DNA of 64,000 nucleotides, from contig NZ_JACHWB010000007.1 in NCBI RefSeq assembly GCF_014191055.1, forward strand, positions 100,889-164,888. The letters are read 5' to 3'. Below the pieces are notes generated by a model. The model had not been told where the DNA came from. It saw nothing but the letters and a program-made list of their open reading frames with translations, and did not search any database. The first letter of the stretch is position 1. Every line of letters begins with the position of its first letter. The DNA is from Microvirga lupini (GTDB lineage Bacteria > Pseudomonadota > Alphaproteobacteria > Rhizobiales > Beijerinckiaceae). The position numbers were made by a program, and so were the translations under genes. Positions 8,765-17,969 of this stretch are shown in pieces.

Positions 8765-10216
8765 TCAGCGTCCCGATTGCGTCACCAGCTTGGTGATGAG
8801 GTAGGGCTCGACGGCATCCGATCCGCCCTCGGAGCCGTATCCCGAATCCTTGATGCCGCCGAAGGGGAGTTCCGGCAGGGCGAGGCCGTTGTGGTTGATG
8901 GTCGTCATGCCGGCCTCGATCCGCATCCCGAGCTGATGAGCCGTATCGGTCGACCCGGTGAAGGCGTAGGACGCCAAGCCGAAGGGCAGGCGGTTGGCCT
9001 CCGCGATGGCATCTTCCAGGGTCGAGAAGGGATTGACGATAGCCACGGGTCCGAAGGGCTCCTCGTTCATCAATCGGGCGTCCTTCGGCACATTGGCGAT
9101 GACCGTCGGCTCGAAGAAATAGCCCTTGTTGCCGATGCGCCGGCCGCCGGTCTTGACCTCGGCTCCGCGCTCGACGGCATCCTGGATCAGGCTCTCCAGC
9201 GCCGGGATGCGGCGCTCGTTGGCGAGCGGGCCCATCTGCACCCCGTCCTCCAGCCCGTTGCCGACCTTGATACCCTTGGCGGCCGCGGTGACAGCGTCGA
9301 GGAAGGGCTCGAAGCTTCCTTCCTGAATTAGGAACCGGGTCGGGGAGACGCAGACCTGGCCGGCATTGCGGAACTTGGAGCCGGCGAGAACCCTCACGGC
9401 CTTCTGCAGATCGGCATCGTCGAAGACGATTGCAGGCGCGTGGCCGCCAAGCTCCATGGTGGAGCGCTTCATGTGCTGCCCCGCAAGGGCAGCGAGCTGC
9501 TTGCCGACCGGTGTCGAGCCGGTGAAGGAGATCTTGCGGATGACCGGATGGGCGATGAGATATTCCGAGATCTCGGCTGGATTGCCGTAGACGAGGTTGA
9601 TCACGCCTTCCGGAACGCCGGCCTCGACGAAGGCACGGATCAGCTCTGCCGGCGAGGCCGGGGTTTCCTCGGGAGCCTTCACGATGATCGAGCAGCCGGC
9701 CGCCAACGCCGCCGAGAGCTTGCGCACCACTTGGTTGATGGGGAAGTTCCAGGGCGTGAAAGCCGCAACGGGGCCGACCGGCAGCTTGACGGCCATCTGC
9801 ATGACGCCAGGTGCCCTGGCCGGGATGATCTGGCCGTAGGTGCGCCGGGCTTCCTCCGCGAACCAGTCGATGATGTCGGCGCCGGCCCCGATCTCGCCTT
9901 TGGCCTCGGCAACCGGCTTGCCCTGCTCGCGGGTCATGATCCAGGCGATCTGGTCCTTGCGCGTGCGCAGGATGTCGGCGGCCCTGCGCATGATCGTGGA
10001 GCGGTCATAGGCCGACAGGCTGCTCCAGGTCCTGAAGCCCTTCTCGACGGCAGCCAACGCGGCATCGAGGTCCTCCCGGCGGGCATGGGCAACCGTCCCG
10101 ATGGTTTCGCCCGTGGCCGGATCGAGAACCGGAATGACGCCACCCTGGGCGGCAGGACGCCATACGCCGTCAATCAGGAGCTGCGTGTCGGGATAGGCCT
10201 GGGTCATCGCATTCAT
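8765..10216 (-). CDS. gabD: NAD(P)-dependent succinate-semialdehyde dehydrogenase
   Basis: Cytoplasmic aldehyde dehydrogenase, 483 residues, the usual GabD length. It oxidises succinate semialdehyde to succinate, the last step of GABA breakdown; family members also accept other omega-aldehydes. Visible motifs are [20 protein letters not shown] in the cofactor domain, [10 protein letters not shown], the general-base Glu in [16 protein letters not shown] and the nucleophilic Cys in [22 protein letters not shown] and [13 protein letters not shown] are also typical. It is the last gene of a reverse-strand unit after the esterase and gabT; the gap to gabT is 63 bases. The operator-bearing promoter is inferred to lie upstream of the esterase at 12.6 kb. 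Confidence 0.9.
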   Translation of the reverse strand: MNAMTQAYPDTQLLIDGVWRPAAQGGVIPVLDPATGETIGTVAHARREDLDAALAAVEKGFRTWSSLSAYDRSTIMRRAADILRTRKDQIAWIMTREQGKPVAEAKGEIGAGADIIDWFAEEARRTYGQIIPARAPGVMQMAVKLPVGPVAAFTPWNFPINQVVRKLSAALAAGCSIIVKAPEETPASPAELIRAFVEAGVPEGVINLVYGNPAEISEYLIAHPVIRKISFTGSTPVGKQLAALAGQHMKRSTMELGGHAPAIVFDDADLQKAVRVLAGSKFRNAGQVCVSPTRFLIQEGSFEPFLDAVTAAAKGIKVGNGLEDGVQMGPLANERRIPALESLIQDAVERGAEVKTGGRRIGNKGYFFEPTVIANVPKDARLMNEEPFGPVAIVNPFSTLEDAIAEANRLPFGLASYAFTGSTDTAHQLGMRIEAGMTTINHNGLALPELPFGGIKDSGYGSEGGSDAVEPYLITKLVTQSGR

Positions 10217-10279
10217 GGCTGGATCGGTTCCGTGGAGTGGAGGAATGGCCTGTATCAGGTGGGGAGGCCTATGGCGAAT

Positions 10280-11569
10280 TCAAAAGGCCGAGAAGGCTGC
10301 TTCGACCGCCTCTTCCAGAATGTCGAGCCCTTCAGCCAATGTCTCATCGGCAATGGTCAGCGGCGCGAGCAACCGGATCACGTTGAAGCGGGTACCGCAG
10401 GAGATGAGAATGAGGCCGCGCTTTTCGGCTTCCGCCACGATGCGGGTGGTCAGTTCCGATGCCGCACGCTTCGAGGCTCGATCCTCGATCAGCTCGAAGG
10501 CCACCATGGCGCCCAGCCCGCGGATGTCGCCGATCCGCTCCATGCCCTGGCGCTGAGAGAGGGTCTTCAGGCGAGACGTCATCCGCTCGCCGATGTTGGT
10601 CGCGCGCTCGCACAGGCTCTCCTCCTCGATCACGTCGAGAACCGCATGGGCTGCGGCGACCGCGAGCGGATTGCCGGCATAGGTGCCGCCAAGACCGCCG
10701 GGATGGGCGGCGTTCATGATCTCGGCCCGGCCGACGACCGCGGAGAGCGGAAAGCCGCCGGCCAGTCCCTTGGCCATGGTGACGAGATCGGGCCTCACGC
10801 CGGAATGCTCGATGCCGAACATTTTCCCGGTGCGGGCCATGCCGGTCTGCACCTCGTCGGCGATCAGAAGGATACCGTGCCGGTCGGCGATCTCACGCAG
10901 CCGGATCAGAAACTCCGCCGGCGCGACATGGAAGCCGCCCTCGCCCTGCACCGGCTCGACGATGAAGGCGGCGATGCGCTCCGGATCGATGTCTGAGGAG
11001 AGAAGCCGCTCGATCTCGTCGATGGCTGCTTCCGTGGTGATGCCCATGAAGGGGTTGGGGAAGGGGGCATGGAAGATCTCGGCCGGGAAGGGGCCGAAGT
11101 TCTTTTTGTAAGGCGCGACCTTGCCCGTGAGCGCCATGCCCAGCATCGTGCGGCCATGGAAGGCGCCGCTGAAGGCGATGATGCCGGAGCGTTTGGTGTA
11201 GGCGCGTGCGATCTTGACGGCGTTCTCGACCGCCTCGGCTCCGGTCGTGACCAGCATGGTCCGGTTCTCCGCGCCTGTGGGGGCCAAGGCGTTCAGCCGC
11301 TCGGCGAGACCGATATAGCTTTCATAGGGCGCCACATGAAAGCAGGTATGCGTGAAGCGAAGCGCCTGCTCTTGAACGGCCGCCATCACTTTCGGGTGCC
11401 GGTGGCCCGTGTTGTTGACCGCGATGCCGGCGGCGAAGTCGATGTAGCGCTTGCCGTCCACATCCCACAATTCCGCATTCTGCGCCCGGTCGGCAAAGAT
11501 GCCGCGCGTGGACACGCCACCGGCGACGGCGGCTTTCTGGCGGGTTTGCAACTGTGCGGAAGCAGGCAT
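10280..11569 (-). CDS. gabT: 4-aminobutyrate aminotransferase
   Basis: PLP-dependent class III aminotransferase, 429 residues, converting GABA plus 2-oxoglutarate to succinate semialdehyde plus glutamate. Family signatures include GIAVNNTGHRHPKVMAAVQ, TTGAEAVENAVKIAR, GAFHGRTMLGMALTG, FIVEPVQGEGGFHVAP, LLIADEVQTGMARTG and TMAKGLAGGFPLSAVVG, which holds the PLP lysine. ATG 11569 is preceded by AAAGGTG at good spacing; the frame is open to 11902 within the next gene but without homology. It lies 40 bases after the esterase gene and just before gabD, so the three are probably one transcript. Confidence 0.92.
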   Translation of the reverse strand: MPASAQLQTRQKAAVAGGVSTRGIFADRAQNAELWDVDGKRYIDFAAGIAVNNTGHRHPKVMAAVQEQALRFTHTCFHVAPYESYIGLAERLNALAPTGAENRTMLVTTGAEAVENAVKIARAYTKRSGIIAFSGAFHGRTMLGMALTGKVAPYKKNFGPFPAEIFHAPFPNPFMGITTEAAIDEIERLLSSDIDPERIAAFIVEPVQGEGGFHVAPAEFLIRLREIADRHGILLIADEVQTGMARTGKMFGIEHSGVRPDLVTMAKGLAGGFPLSAVVGRAEIMNAAHPGGLGGTYAGNPLAVAAAHAVLDVIEEESLCERATNIGERMTSRLKTLSQRQGMERIGDIRGLGAMVAFELIEDRASKRAASELTTRIVAEAEKRGLILISCGTRFNVIRLLAPLTIADETLAEGLDILEEAVEAAFSAF

Positions 11570-11609
11570 GACAGGCACCTTTGTCTGAAATGATGTTGGA
11601 TCGATTGCG

Positions 11610-12560
11610 TCACATGACGTTCTGTTTGACGGTTTCACACACTTCCCAGAATGCGCCTTCCGCAGCCTGTGACACGGCTGCATGGCCCATGAAGTTGTGA
11701 ATGAGAGAAGGCATGCAGCGATAGGCGACGGGCACGCCGTCCCGCTCGAGCCTCTCGGCAAAAGCATTCCCCTGGTCGCGCAGAATGTCGTTCTCGGCCG
11801 TGAAGATTGCCGTTTTCGGAAGATCCGACACTCGCGTTGCAAGAAGCGGCGAGACGCGCGGATCTTCGGCCAGCGCGGGATCGGCGAGATACTTCTCGCC
11901 AAACAATTTCATGAGAGCATGATCGAGGCCGAAACCCGTTCCGAACGCGTGATCGGACGGAAAGCCCGGCGAGCGGTCGAGATAGTGCCTGAAGTCCGTG
12001 ACCGGATAGAGAAGACAGAGGAAATGGAAAGGCTGGCGGCTTGCTCCAAAATGGAGCGCGACATTGATCGCAAGATTTCCTCCGGCACTGTCACCCATGA
12101 GACTGATCCGTTTGGGATCAAGGCCGAGGCTTGCGGCATTCTCAAGCGTCCAACGTGCCGCCAGAAGAGCATCGTCCAAGGCAGCCGGGAAGGGATGCTC
12201 GGGGGCTCTTCTGAAATCGACGAAGATCACGGCCGCCTTGCAATGCCGGGCAATGTTCATCGACTGTCGGCTATAGGCCTGAGTATCGCCCAGGACGAAG
12301 CCGCCACCGTGGAAGTAGAGGAGGGCAGGCAGGGGCTTGAGCCCGTCGTTCGGCCGGTAGATGGAGATCGAGAAGCGGCCATTACCTTCCGGAAGTGTCA
12401 TCGTTTCGGCATGAACGCCACCGGACGGTTCAAGGCTCCGTTCAAAATATTTCTGGCTGTAGCCGGCCCGCATGACGTCGACGGGAATCTCGTTCACGGG
12501 CACCGTCCGCGCAGCCCTGCCTTCCTCCAGCATTCTGGCTATGCTCGGATCAAGCTTCAT
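11610..12560 (-). CDS. Alpha/beta hydrolase of the hormone-sensitive lipase (HSL) family
   Basis: A 316-residue cytoplasmic esterase-like enzyme. The HSL oxyanion motif is LLYFHGGGFVLGDT, the nucleophile elbow LMGDSAGGNLA, the acid lies in ENDILRDQG and the His in SLIHNFMG. No signal peptide is present. These enzymes cleave small esters or, in some cases, amides. It is the first gene of the reverse-strand unit esterase-gabT-gabD and shares an 82-base divergent promoter region, with a TTTTTGCGCAAAAA palindrome, with the PaiB-like gene. In context it may remove an acyl or ester group from the compound whose carbon ends up as GABA; that is inference. Confidence 0.87.
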   Translation of the reverse strand: MKLDPSIARMLEEGRAARTVPVNEIPVDVMRAGYSQKYFERSLEPSGGVHAETMTLPEGNGRFSISIYRPNDGLKPLPALLYFHGGGFVLGDTQAYSRQSMNIARHCKAAVIFVDFRRAPEHPFPAALDDALLAARWTLENAASLGLDPKRISLMGDSAGGNLAINVALHFGASRQPFHFLCLLYPVTDFRHYLDRSPGFPSDHAFGTGFGLDHALMKLFGEKYLADPALAEDPRVSPLLATRVSDLPKTAIFTAENDILRDQGNAFAERLERDGVPVAYRCMPSLIHNFMGHAAVSQAAEGAFWEVCETVKQNVM

Positions 12561-12595
12561 TCATTTCCTCTCAAATCGGATGAATGACCATTGCA

Positions 12596-12609
12596 TTTTT
12601 GCGCAAAAA
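12596..12609. promoter_or_regulatory. Palindromic operator, site 1 of the catabolic regulon
   Basis: TTTTTGCGCAAAAA, a perfect 14-bp palindrome, lies midway between the divergent esterase and PaiB-like genes. It belongs to a family of sites with core TGCGCA flanked by A/T runs (see 13310, 17910, 21153, 21318). It probably binds the GntR-type regulator at 19640; the binding partner is inferred. Confidence 0.7.
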
Positions 12610-12642
12610 GTCAAACGATGTGTCGAGTAGGGGGAGGATTCT

Positions 12643-13260
12643 ATGTTTGTGCCTGCGCAGTATGTAGCAAAAAATCCGCGAGCCATTGTCGAGGCCTACT
12701 CCTTTGGGCTTCTGGTGACCACGGATGCCAATGGGCTGCATGCCACCCAGACCCCAATCTTCTTCGAGACTGATGATCCGGAGGAGATGCGGCTCGTCGG
12801 GCACATCGCGCGCCGCAATCCGCAAGCCGCTGGCCTTGCCCATGGGCAGCCGGCGCTCGTCGTCTTCACGGGGCCGCACGCCTACATCTCCGGCAACTGG
12901 TACCAGAGCAAGCCGGAGGTCCCGACCTGGAACTACGTCTCCGCCCAAGTCTCCGGGGTTCTGGAGCCGCTCGACGAACCCGAGCAGAAGAGGGCCGTGC
13001 TCGAAAAGACCGCTCAAAAATTAAGTGCTTACGGAGAAGGGGCTTGGGCGATGGACGATGCGCCTGAGGGGCGGGTGGAGGTTCTGCTGCCGTATATCCG
13101 CTCGTTTCGCATCGTCGCCCACAGTATCCAAGGCGCGTCCAAGCTCAGCCAGTCTCATCCGCAGGATGATCGGGATCGGGTGATCGCCCGATTGAAGGAA
13201 AGGGGGCACAACGGTGATGCGGAGATCGCTCGGGTGATGGAATTGAAGGATCCATTCTGA
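12643..13260 (+). CDS. PaiB-like FMN-binding protein
   Basis: A 205-residue protein of the FMN-binding split-barrel family to which Bacillus PaiB belongs. The start MFVPAQYVAKNPRAIVEAYS, the THATQ-like segment GLHATQTPIFFE, HIARRNPQ, GPHAYISGNWYQSKPEVPTW and the HPQDDRDRVIARL end are all typical. Bacillus paiB sits with paiA, a polyamine N-acetyltransferase, and was described as a negative regulator; whether the alphaproteobacterial protein regulates or is an enzyme is unknown. The start at 12643 has a strong GGGGGAGG site. Its position in an operator-controlled cluster with a deacetylase and aminotransferase supports a polyamine link. Confidence 0.85.
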   Translation: MFVPAQYVAKNPRAIVEAYSFGLLVTTDANGLHATQTPIFFETDDPEEMRLVGHIARRNPQAAGLAHGQPALVVFTGPHAYISGNWYQSKPEVPTWNYVSAQVSGVLEPLDEPEQKRAVLEKTAQKLSAYGEGAWAMDDAPEGRVEVLLPYIRSFRIVAHSIQGASKLSQSHPQDDRDRVIARLKERGHNGDAEIARVMELKDPF

Positions 13261-13309
13261 ACCGCTTCATTCACAACAGCCTATTGCCAAGGCGTAAGAT
13301 TTGAAATAA

Positions 13310-13323
13310 TTTATGCGCATAAA
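13310..13323. promoter_or_regulatory. Palindromic operator, site 2 of the catabolic regulon
   Basis: TTTATGCGCATAAA, a perfect palindrome 15 bases ahead of the C45 acyltransferase ATG at 13338, in an AT-rich 77-base gap after the PaiB-like gene. Being so close to the start codon, bound regulator would block RNA polymerase or early elongation. Confidence 0.72.
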
Positions 13324-13337
13324 ATTGAGGCGCATTA

Positions 13338-14465
13338 ATGCAAGTCACCCAGTTCCCCCTTGTTGAAATCAGCGGATCGCCGCGGGAGCGTGGGCGGCAG
13401 TATGGCGTTGCTGCGGCAGACCGGATCGCCGAAGGGATTCGTCACTATACTCAGCAATTTTCCAGCTTCGGCCTAGATGCTCGGAGCATCCATCGTCACG
13501 TTTCCGAATACATCGCGCGTATCCGCGAGTTCGATCACAGGCTGGTCGATGAAATGTACGGCATCGCCGAAGGAGCCAAGGTCGAGATCGATGCCATCCT
13601 GCTGCTGAATGCCCGCACCGAATTGCTGCATGAAGCCCGCGTCATCGCAAAGAAGGTGCGAACCAAGGAAACGCCTGATGGTTGTACGGGCGTGGTGATC
13701 CTTCCGGAAGCCGCGGAGGGCGGGCGCCTCATTCATGCTCTGAACTGGGACTGGAAGGCGGAATGCGCCACCACCGGGGTGGTGCTGCGAATCGTGCAGG
13801 ATGACGGACCTGATATCCTCACATTCACCGAAGCGGGATCGCTTGCGAGAACAGGATTGAACTCCGCCGGCATCGCCATCACGGCCAACTACATCGAGTC
13901 CGATCAGGACTTCAAAAGCCCCGGCGTTCCGCTTGCGCTCATCCGGCGAAAAATCCTTGAATCCGCCAACTATGCCAAGGCGATCGAACTTATCGTCTCG
14001 ACGGACAAGCTGATCTCGAACAATCTCATTCTCAGCCACAAGGATGGTGTCGCGATCAATTTCGAATGTGCTCCGGCCGAGACCTTCGCGATCTATCCCG
14101 AGGACGGGATGATCGTGCATGCGAACCACTGGACCAGCCCGGCGGCTCTGTCAAAGTACAAGGATGTGGGCATCCTCAATACGCCTGACAGCTTCTACCG
14201 CGATTACCGGGTGCGTGAATTGCTGAAGAGCAAGCGCATGCCGCTGACGCAGGCCGATGTGGTGAGCGCCCTGAGCGACGATTTTGGAACACCCTGGTCC
14301 GTCTGCCGTCCGCCTCGCCCCAATGTTCGCGGCGATTTGACGGCGACCGTCGCCATGTTCCTGCTCGATGCCGCGACAGGCTCGATGAAGGTGACGCCCC
14401 TGCCGGCGCTCAACCCTGTCGGCAGCACCTATACACTTGCACGAGAACCAGCTCTGGCAGCATGA
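13338..14465 (+). CDS. C45-family autoproteolytic acyltransferase/hydrolase
   Basis: A 375-residue N-terminal-nucleophile hydrolase related to fungal acyl-CoA:6-aminopenicillanate acyltransferase. The self-cleavage site is DGCTGVVIL, where Cys116 would become the new N-terminus. Other family features are the N-terminal GSPRERGRQYG, ALNWDWKAEC, FTEAGSLARTGLNSAGIAIT and HANHWTSP. Characterised relatives form or hydrolyse amide bonds between acyl groups and amines or amino acids. No signal peptide. It lies 15 bases after operator site 2 and ends 13 bases before the transporter permease, so it is likely first in a transcript with the ABC importer. This suggests the imported compound is an acyl amide. 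Confidence 0.85.
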   Translation: MQVTQFPLVEISGSPRERGRQYGVAAADRIAEGIRHYTQQFSSFGLDARSIHRHVSEYIARIREFDHRLVDEMYGIAEGAKVEIDAILLLNARTELLHEARVIAKKVRTKETPDGCTGVVILPEAAEGGRLIHALNWDWKAECATTGVVLRIVQDDGPDILTFTEAGSLARTGLNSAGIAITANYIESDQDFKSPGVPLALIRRKILESANYAKAIELIVSTDKLISNNLILSHKDGVAINFECAPAETFAIYPEDGMIVHANHWTSPAALSKYKDVGILNTPDSFYRDYRVRELLKSKRMPLTQADVVSALSDDFGTPWSVCRPPRPNVRGDLTATVAMFLLDAATGSMKVTPLPALNPVGSTYTLAREPALAA

Positions 14466-14478
14466 GATCGGAGGCGGC

Positions 14479-15423
14479 ATGGCAACATATCTGGCCCGAC
14501 GTCTGAGCATGATGTTGCTCACGCTGTCCTTGGTGGCCGTCACAGTCTTCGTCCTGGTCAGGCTCGTGCCGGGCGACAGCGCCAGTTTGATGCTCGGCGA
14601 AGCGGGGTCTCTGGAACAGCTTGCCATTCTGCGAGCCCGCTGGGGTCTCGACCAGCCCTGGCCGATCCAGTTTCTCTACTGGATCAAGGGCCTGCTGTCG
14701 GGAGATTTCGGCGTCTCCACCCGCACGGGCGAGCCGGTCTTGGCCTTGATCCTGGCACGATTTCAGGTCAGCGCCGTCATCGTGCTGGCCGCCATGACCA
14801 TCGCGGTCCTGGTCGCCGTGCCGGTCGGCCTCTATGCGGCCTGGAAGCAGAACAGCTGGGCGGATCTCGCCGTTGTTTCCGTCGCGACGCTGCTGCTGTC
14901 GATTCCGAGCTTCTGGCTCGGCCTTCTTCTGCTTGTGGTGTTCGGCCTCAAGCTCAGTTGGCTTCCGATTCTCGGCTATGTCGGTTTCGGAGAAGATTTT
15001 TCGCGCGCCCTGTCCTTCGTCATCCTGCCGGTTGCAACGCTTGCTCTCATCGAGATCGGAGTGCTGGTGCGCATGGCGCGGGCCAGTGCGATCGAGGTTC
15101 TTCGCCTCGAATACGTGACCCATGCCCGCGCGAAGGGCATGCCGGAATGGCGCGTCCTGGCGTTCCACGTCTTTCCCAATGCCTTCGCGCCGACGCTGAC
15201 GCTGATCGGGTTGATCCTGGGCAACCTGCTCGGCGGCATCGCCGTGCTCGAGACGGTCTTCACCTTGCCTGGTATGGGGCGGCTTCTCGTGGAATCGATC
15301 TTCGCCCGCGATTATCCGGTCGTGCAGGGATGTCTCCTTCTCACGGGCGTGATCTTCGTCCTCATCAACCTGATCGTGGATATGCTCTATCCGATCTTCG
15401 ATCCCCGTGTTGCGAGGGCTTGA
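14479..15423 (+). CDS. Dipeptide/oligopeptide-type ABC transporter permease (DppB-like)
   Basis: Inner-membrane permease, 314 residues, six helices. It begins MATYLARRLSMMLLTLSLVA, carries the DppB-type RLVPGDSASLMLGEAG periplasmic segment and the EAA loop RLEYVTHARAKGMPEWRVLA that contacts the ATPase. The ATG at 14479 has GGAGG upstream; a GTG-less extension to 14437 overlaps the previous gene. It forms a complex with the DppC-like protein and the fused ATPase downstream. Substrates of this family include peptides, nickel, opines and glycosides; here an acylated amine or peptide-like compound is inferred from the neighbours. Confidence 0.92.
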   Translation: MATYLARRLSMMLLTLSLVAVTVFVLVRLVPGDSASLMLGEAGSLEQLAILRARWGLDQPWPIQFLYWIKGLLSGDFGVSTRTGEPVLALILARFQVSAVIVLAAMTIAVLVAVPVGLYAAWKQNSWADLAVVSVATLLLSIPSFWLGLLLLVVFGLKLSWLPILGYVGFGEDFSRALSFVILPVATLALIEIGVLVRMARASAIEVLRLEYVTHARAKGMPEWRVLAFHVFPNAFAPTLTLIGLILGNLLGGIAVLETVFTLPGMGRLLVESIFARDYPVVQGCLLLTGVIFVLINLIVDMLYPIFDPRVARA

Positions 15424-15432
15424 GGGATGCCG

Positions 15433-16239
15433 ATGAAGCTCAATCTGATCATCGGGCTGCTGATCGTCCTCCTGCTTGGGGGCGCTGCCCTCATCGGTGC
15501 CGCCTGGACTCCCTATCATCCGATGCAGCTGGATATGCTGAACCGTCTTGCGCCGCCTTCGTTTGGGCATTGGCTGGGCACCGATGAGTTCGGCCGCGAT
15601 GTCCTGAGCCGTCTCATGGCCGGTGCCACGACCAGCATCGCCATTGCCGTGACGACGGTTCTAATGGCAGTCTCCGCCGGCATGATCATCGGCCTCGTCT
15701 CGGGCAGCGTTCGTGGCTGGACCGATCGGGGCCTGATGGCCGTCACCGACGCGCTCTTGGCCTTTCCAGGAATCCTTCTTGCTCTGGCGTTGATCGTGAT
15801 CCTGGGTGCGGGCCGCACGGGAATCATCCTGGCACTCTCTCTCGCCTATCTGCCGGCGGTGATCCGGATCGTTCGCAGCGCGGTGCTGTCGATCCGCGAG
15901 AAAGAATATGTCGAGGCCTCGCAAGTCATCGGCAATTCCCAAGCCTATACGATGTTCGTCCATATCCTGCCGAACTGCCTCGCGCCGATCTCCGTGATGG
16001 CCACATCCATGTTCGGCTGGGTGATCCTGGCCGAGAGCGCGCTCTCCTTCCTGGGGCTCGGCGTCGCGCCGCCTGCACCGACCTGGGGAAATATGCTCTC
16101 GGCCAGCCAACCCTATTTCGAGCGCGCCTTGTGGCTGAGCCTCGCGCCGGGGGCATGCATTGCCCTGGCCTTGCTGGCAACGAACCTGATCGGCGATGCC
16201 CTTCGGGATCGGTTCGATCCACGGAGGCTCCAGGCATGA
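15433..16239 (+). CDS. Dipeptide/oligopeptide-type ABC transporter permease (DppC-like)
   Basis: Second permease of the importer, about 268 residues. It has the DppC hallmarks HWLGTDEFGRDVLSRLMAGA after the first helix and the EAA loop REKEYVEASQVIGNSQAYTM, then ESALSFLGLGVAPPAPTWG near the end. I prefer ATG 15433 because GAGGG lies six bases before it; ATG 15427, two codons earlier, directly abuts that site. The gap from the DppB-like stop is nine bases. The stop overlaps the ATPase start, a sign of translational coupling. Confidence 0.92.
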   Translation: MKLNLIIGLLIVLLLGGAALIGAAWTPYHPMQLDMLNRLAPPSFGHWLGTDEFGRDVLSRLMAGATTSIAIAVTTVLMAVSAGMIIGLVSGSVRGWTDRGLMAVTDALLAFPGILLALALIVILGAGRTGIILALSLAYLPAVIRIVRSAVLSIREKEYVEASQVIGNSQAYTMFVHILPNCLAPISVMATSMFGWVILAESALSFLGLGVAPPAPTWGNMLSASQPYFERALWLSLAPGACIALALLATNLIGDALRDRFDPRRLQA

Positions 16240-17876
16240 CCGCCCAGATTCCTTTGCTGGACGTCAGAAATATCGAGATCCAAGCAGCAAATTCCACGTC
16301 CATCGTGAAGAGCGTCAATCTGACTTTGGCCCATGGAGCGATGGCTGCGCTTGTCGGCGAATCCGGCAGCGGAAAAACCATGGCGTCACGGTCCGTTCTT
16401 CGCCTGCTGCCACCGGGCGTCAGGATGACCAGGGGCGAAATCCTTCTGGAAGGCGAGAATCTTGCCGAAGCGTCCGAGAAGCGGATGCGGCAGCTGAGGG
16501 GGCGGTCTCTTGGCATGATCTTCCAGGAGCCCATGGTGTCTCTCAATCCTGCCATGAGCGTCGGCGCCCAGATGGCGGAAGCGCTGCGCCTGCATACCTC
16601 CCTGTCTCGTCAGGAGATCAGGCAGCTTTGCATCGAGATGCTGGAGCGCGTGCGGATCAGCAATGCGGCAGGCTGCCTGACCGCCTTTCCACATGAGTTT
16701 TCCGGCGGCATGCGCCAGCGGATCATGATCGCTTCCGTGATGCTGCTGCGGCCCAAGCTCCTGGTCGCCGATGAGCCGACAACGGCCCTGGACACCCTGG
16801 CCCAGCGCGAAGTGCTGGATCTGCTGACGGAGCTCGCGCGCGATTTCAACACGGCGGTCCTGCTCATCACGCACAATCTCGGTCTTGTCGCGCGCTACAC
16901 GGAGAACATGACGGTGCTGCGCGAAGGTCGTGTTGTCGAAGCCGGAAAGACCGCGTCGATCATCGCGCATCCCTACCAGACCTACACCCGGAAGCTCATC
17001 GCAGCCGCAAAGGCGAGTCAGGGGCTTGCTGATGATGTGATTCCGCCTGACGCGCCGGCTGTGCTCCGCGCCACTGACGTATCCGTGACCTATGGTGCGC
17101 GAACCCATGGCCGAGGTCATGGCGCGGCGGCAGTTTCCGAGGTGAGCCTGGATATCCGCAAAGGCGAGACCGTTGCAGTCGTCGGAGGTAGCGGCTCCGG
17201 CAAGACGACCCTCGGTCGGGCGTTGCTGGGATTGGTTCCGCTCTCCTCCGGCCGCGTTGAGTTCGAGGGCAGAAATATCATCGACGGCAAGGGAGCGATC
17301 CGCCGTGAGGCCCGGCTCGGCTGCCAGATGGTATTTCAGGATCCCTATTCCTCACTGGATCCACGCCAGCGGATCGGCTCGATCGTTCATGAGCCGCTCC
17401 GCCACGTTCAGGATATGGCACCGGCCGACAAGGAGCGGCGCGTCAGCGAGGTTCTTGCGGAGGTGGGCCTGTCCGGGCTCGAGCGGCGCCTGCCTCACGA
17501 ACTCTCGGGAGGGCAGCGTCAGCGCGTGGCTATCGCACGGGCGCTTGTGCGGCGTCCGCCCTTGGTGGTCGCGGACGAGCCGGTCTCCGCTCTGGATATG
17601 ACGATCCAGGCACAGGTTCTGGAACTGATCCGCGACCTTCAGGCGAGCTACGGTTTTGCATGCCTGTTCATCAGCCACGATCTGACGGCGGTCCGCCGGG
17701 TCGCCCATCGGGTGATCGTGATGGAAGCGGGTCGCATCGTGGAGCAGGGAGCGACCGAAGATATCCTCGGCGCGCCGCAGCACCCTTACACCGCGCGCCT
17801 GATCGAGGCCGCTCCGATGATCGGTGATCCTGCCGGACTCCGCCCGGCCGCCGATCGAGCGAAGGTCCTTCCCTGA
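16236..17876 (+). CDS. Fused dipeptide-type ABC transporter ATPase (DppD-DppF-like)
   Basis: A 546-residue protein with two complete ATPase domains. Domain one: Walker A GESGSGKT, signature FSGGMRQR, Walker B LLVADEPTTALD. Domain two, after a linker near residue 275: Walker A GGSGSGKTT, signature LSGGQRQRVAIARAL and Walker B LVVADEPVSALD. Each ends in the oligopeptide-transporter C-terminal extension (HPYQTYTRKLIAA, HPYTARLIEA). Fusion removes the need for separate DppD and DppF. ATG 16236 overlaps the permease stop as ATGA and has GGAGG upstream. It powers the importer formed with the two preceding permeases and the binding protein at 17970. Confidence 0.93.
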   Translation: MTAQIPLLDVRNIEIQAANSTSIVKSVNLTLAHGAMAALVGESGSGKTMASRSVLRLLPPGVRMTRGEILLEGENLAEASEKRMRQLRGRSLGMIFQEPMVSLNPAMSVGAQMAEALRLHTSLSRQEIRQLCIEMLERVRISNAAGCLTAFPHEFSGGMRQRIMIASVMLLRPKLLVADEPTTALDTLAQREVLDLLTELARDFNTAVLLITHNLGLVARYTENMTVLREGRVVEAGKTASIIAHPYQTYTRKLIAAAKASQGLADDVIPPDAPAVLRATDVSVTYGARTHGRGHGAAAVSEVSLDIRKGETVAVVGGSGSGKTTLGRALLGLVPLSSGRVEFEGRNIIDGKGAIRREARLGCQMVFQDPYSSLDPRQRIGSIVHEPLRHVQDMAPADKERRVSEVLAEVGLSGLERRLPHELSGGQRQRVAIARALVRRPPLVVADEPVSALDMTIQAQVLELIRDLQASYGFACLFISHDLTAVRRVAHRVIVMEAGRIVEQGATEDILGAPQHPYTARLIEAAPMIGDPAGLRPAADRAKVLP

Positions 17877-17909
17877 CTTGGCCAATGAAGTCGCTTGCCA
17901 ATAATCAAT

Positions 17910-17923
17910 TTTATGCGCAAAAA
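17910..17923. promoter_or_regulatory. Palindromic operator, site 3 of the catabolic regulon
   Basis: TTTATGCGCAAAAA, matching the palindrome consensus with one asymmetric position, in the gap between the ATPase gene and the binding-protein gene. It suggests the binding protein has its own regulated promoter. A further weaker copy, CTTATGCGCAAAAG at 18067, lies inside the signal-peptide coding region. Confidence 0.65.
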
Positions 17924-17969
17924 TATGATAAAGAATATGCCAAAGGGAAAAACCAGCAGGAGAGCGGAC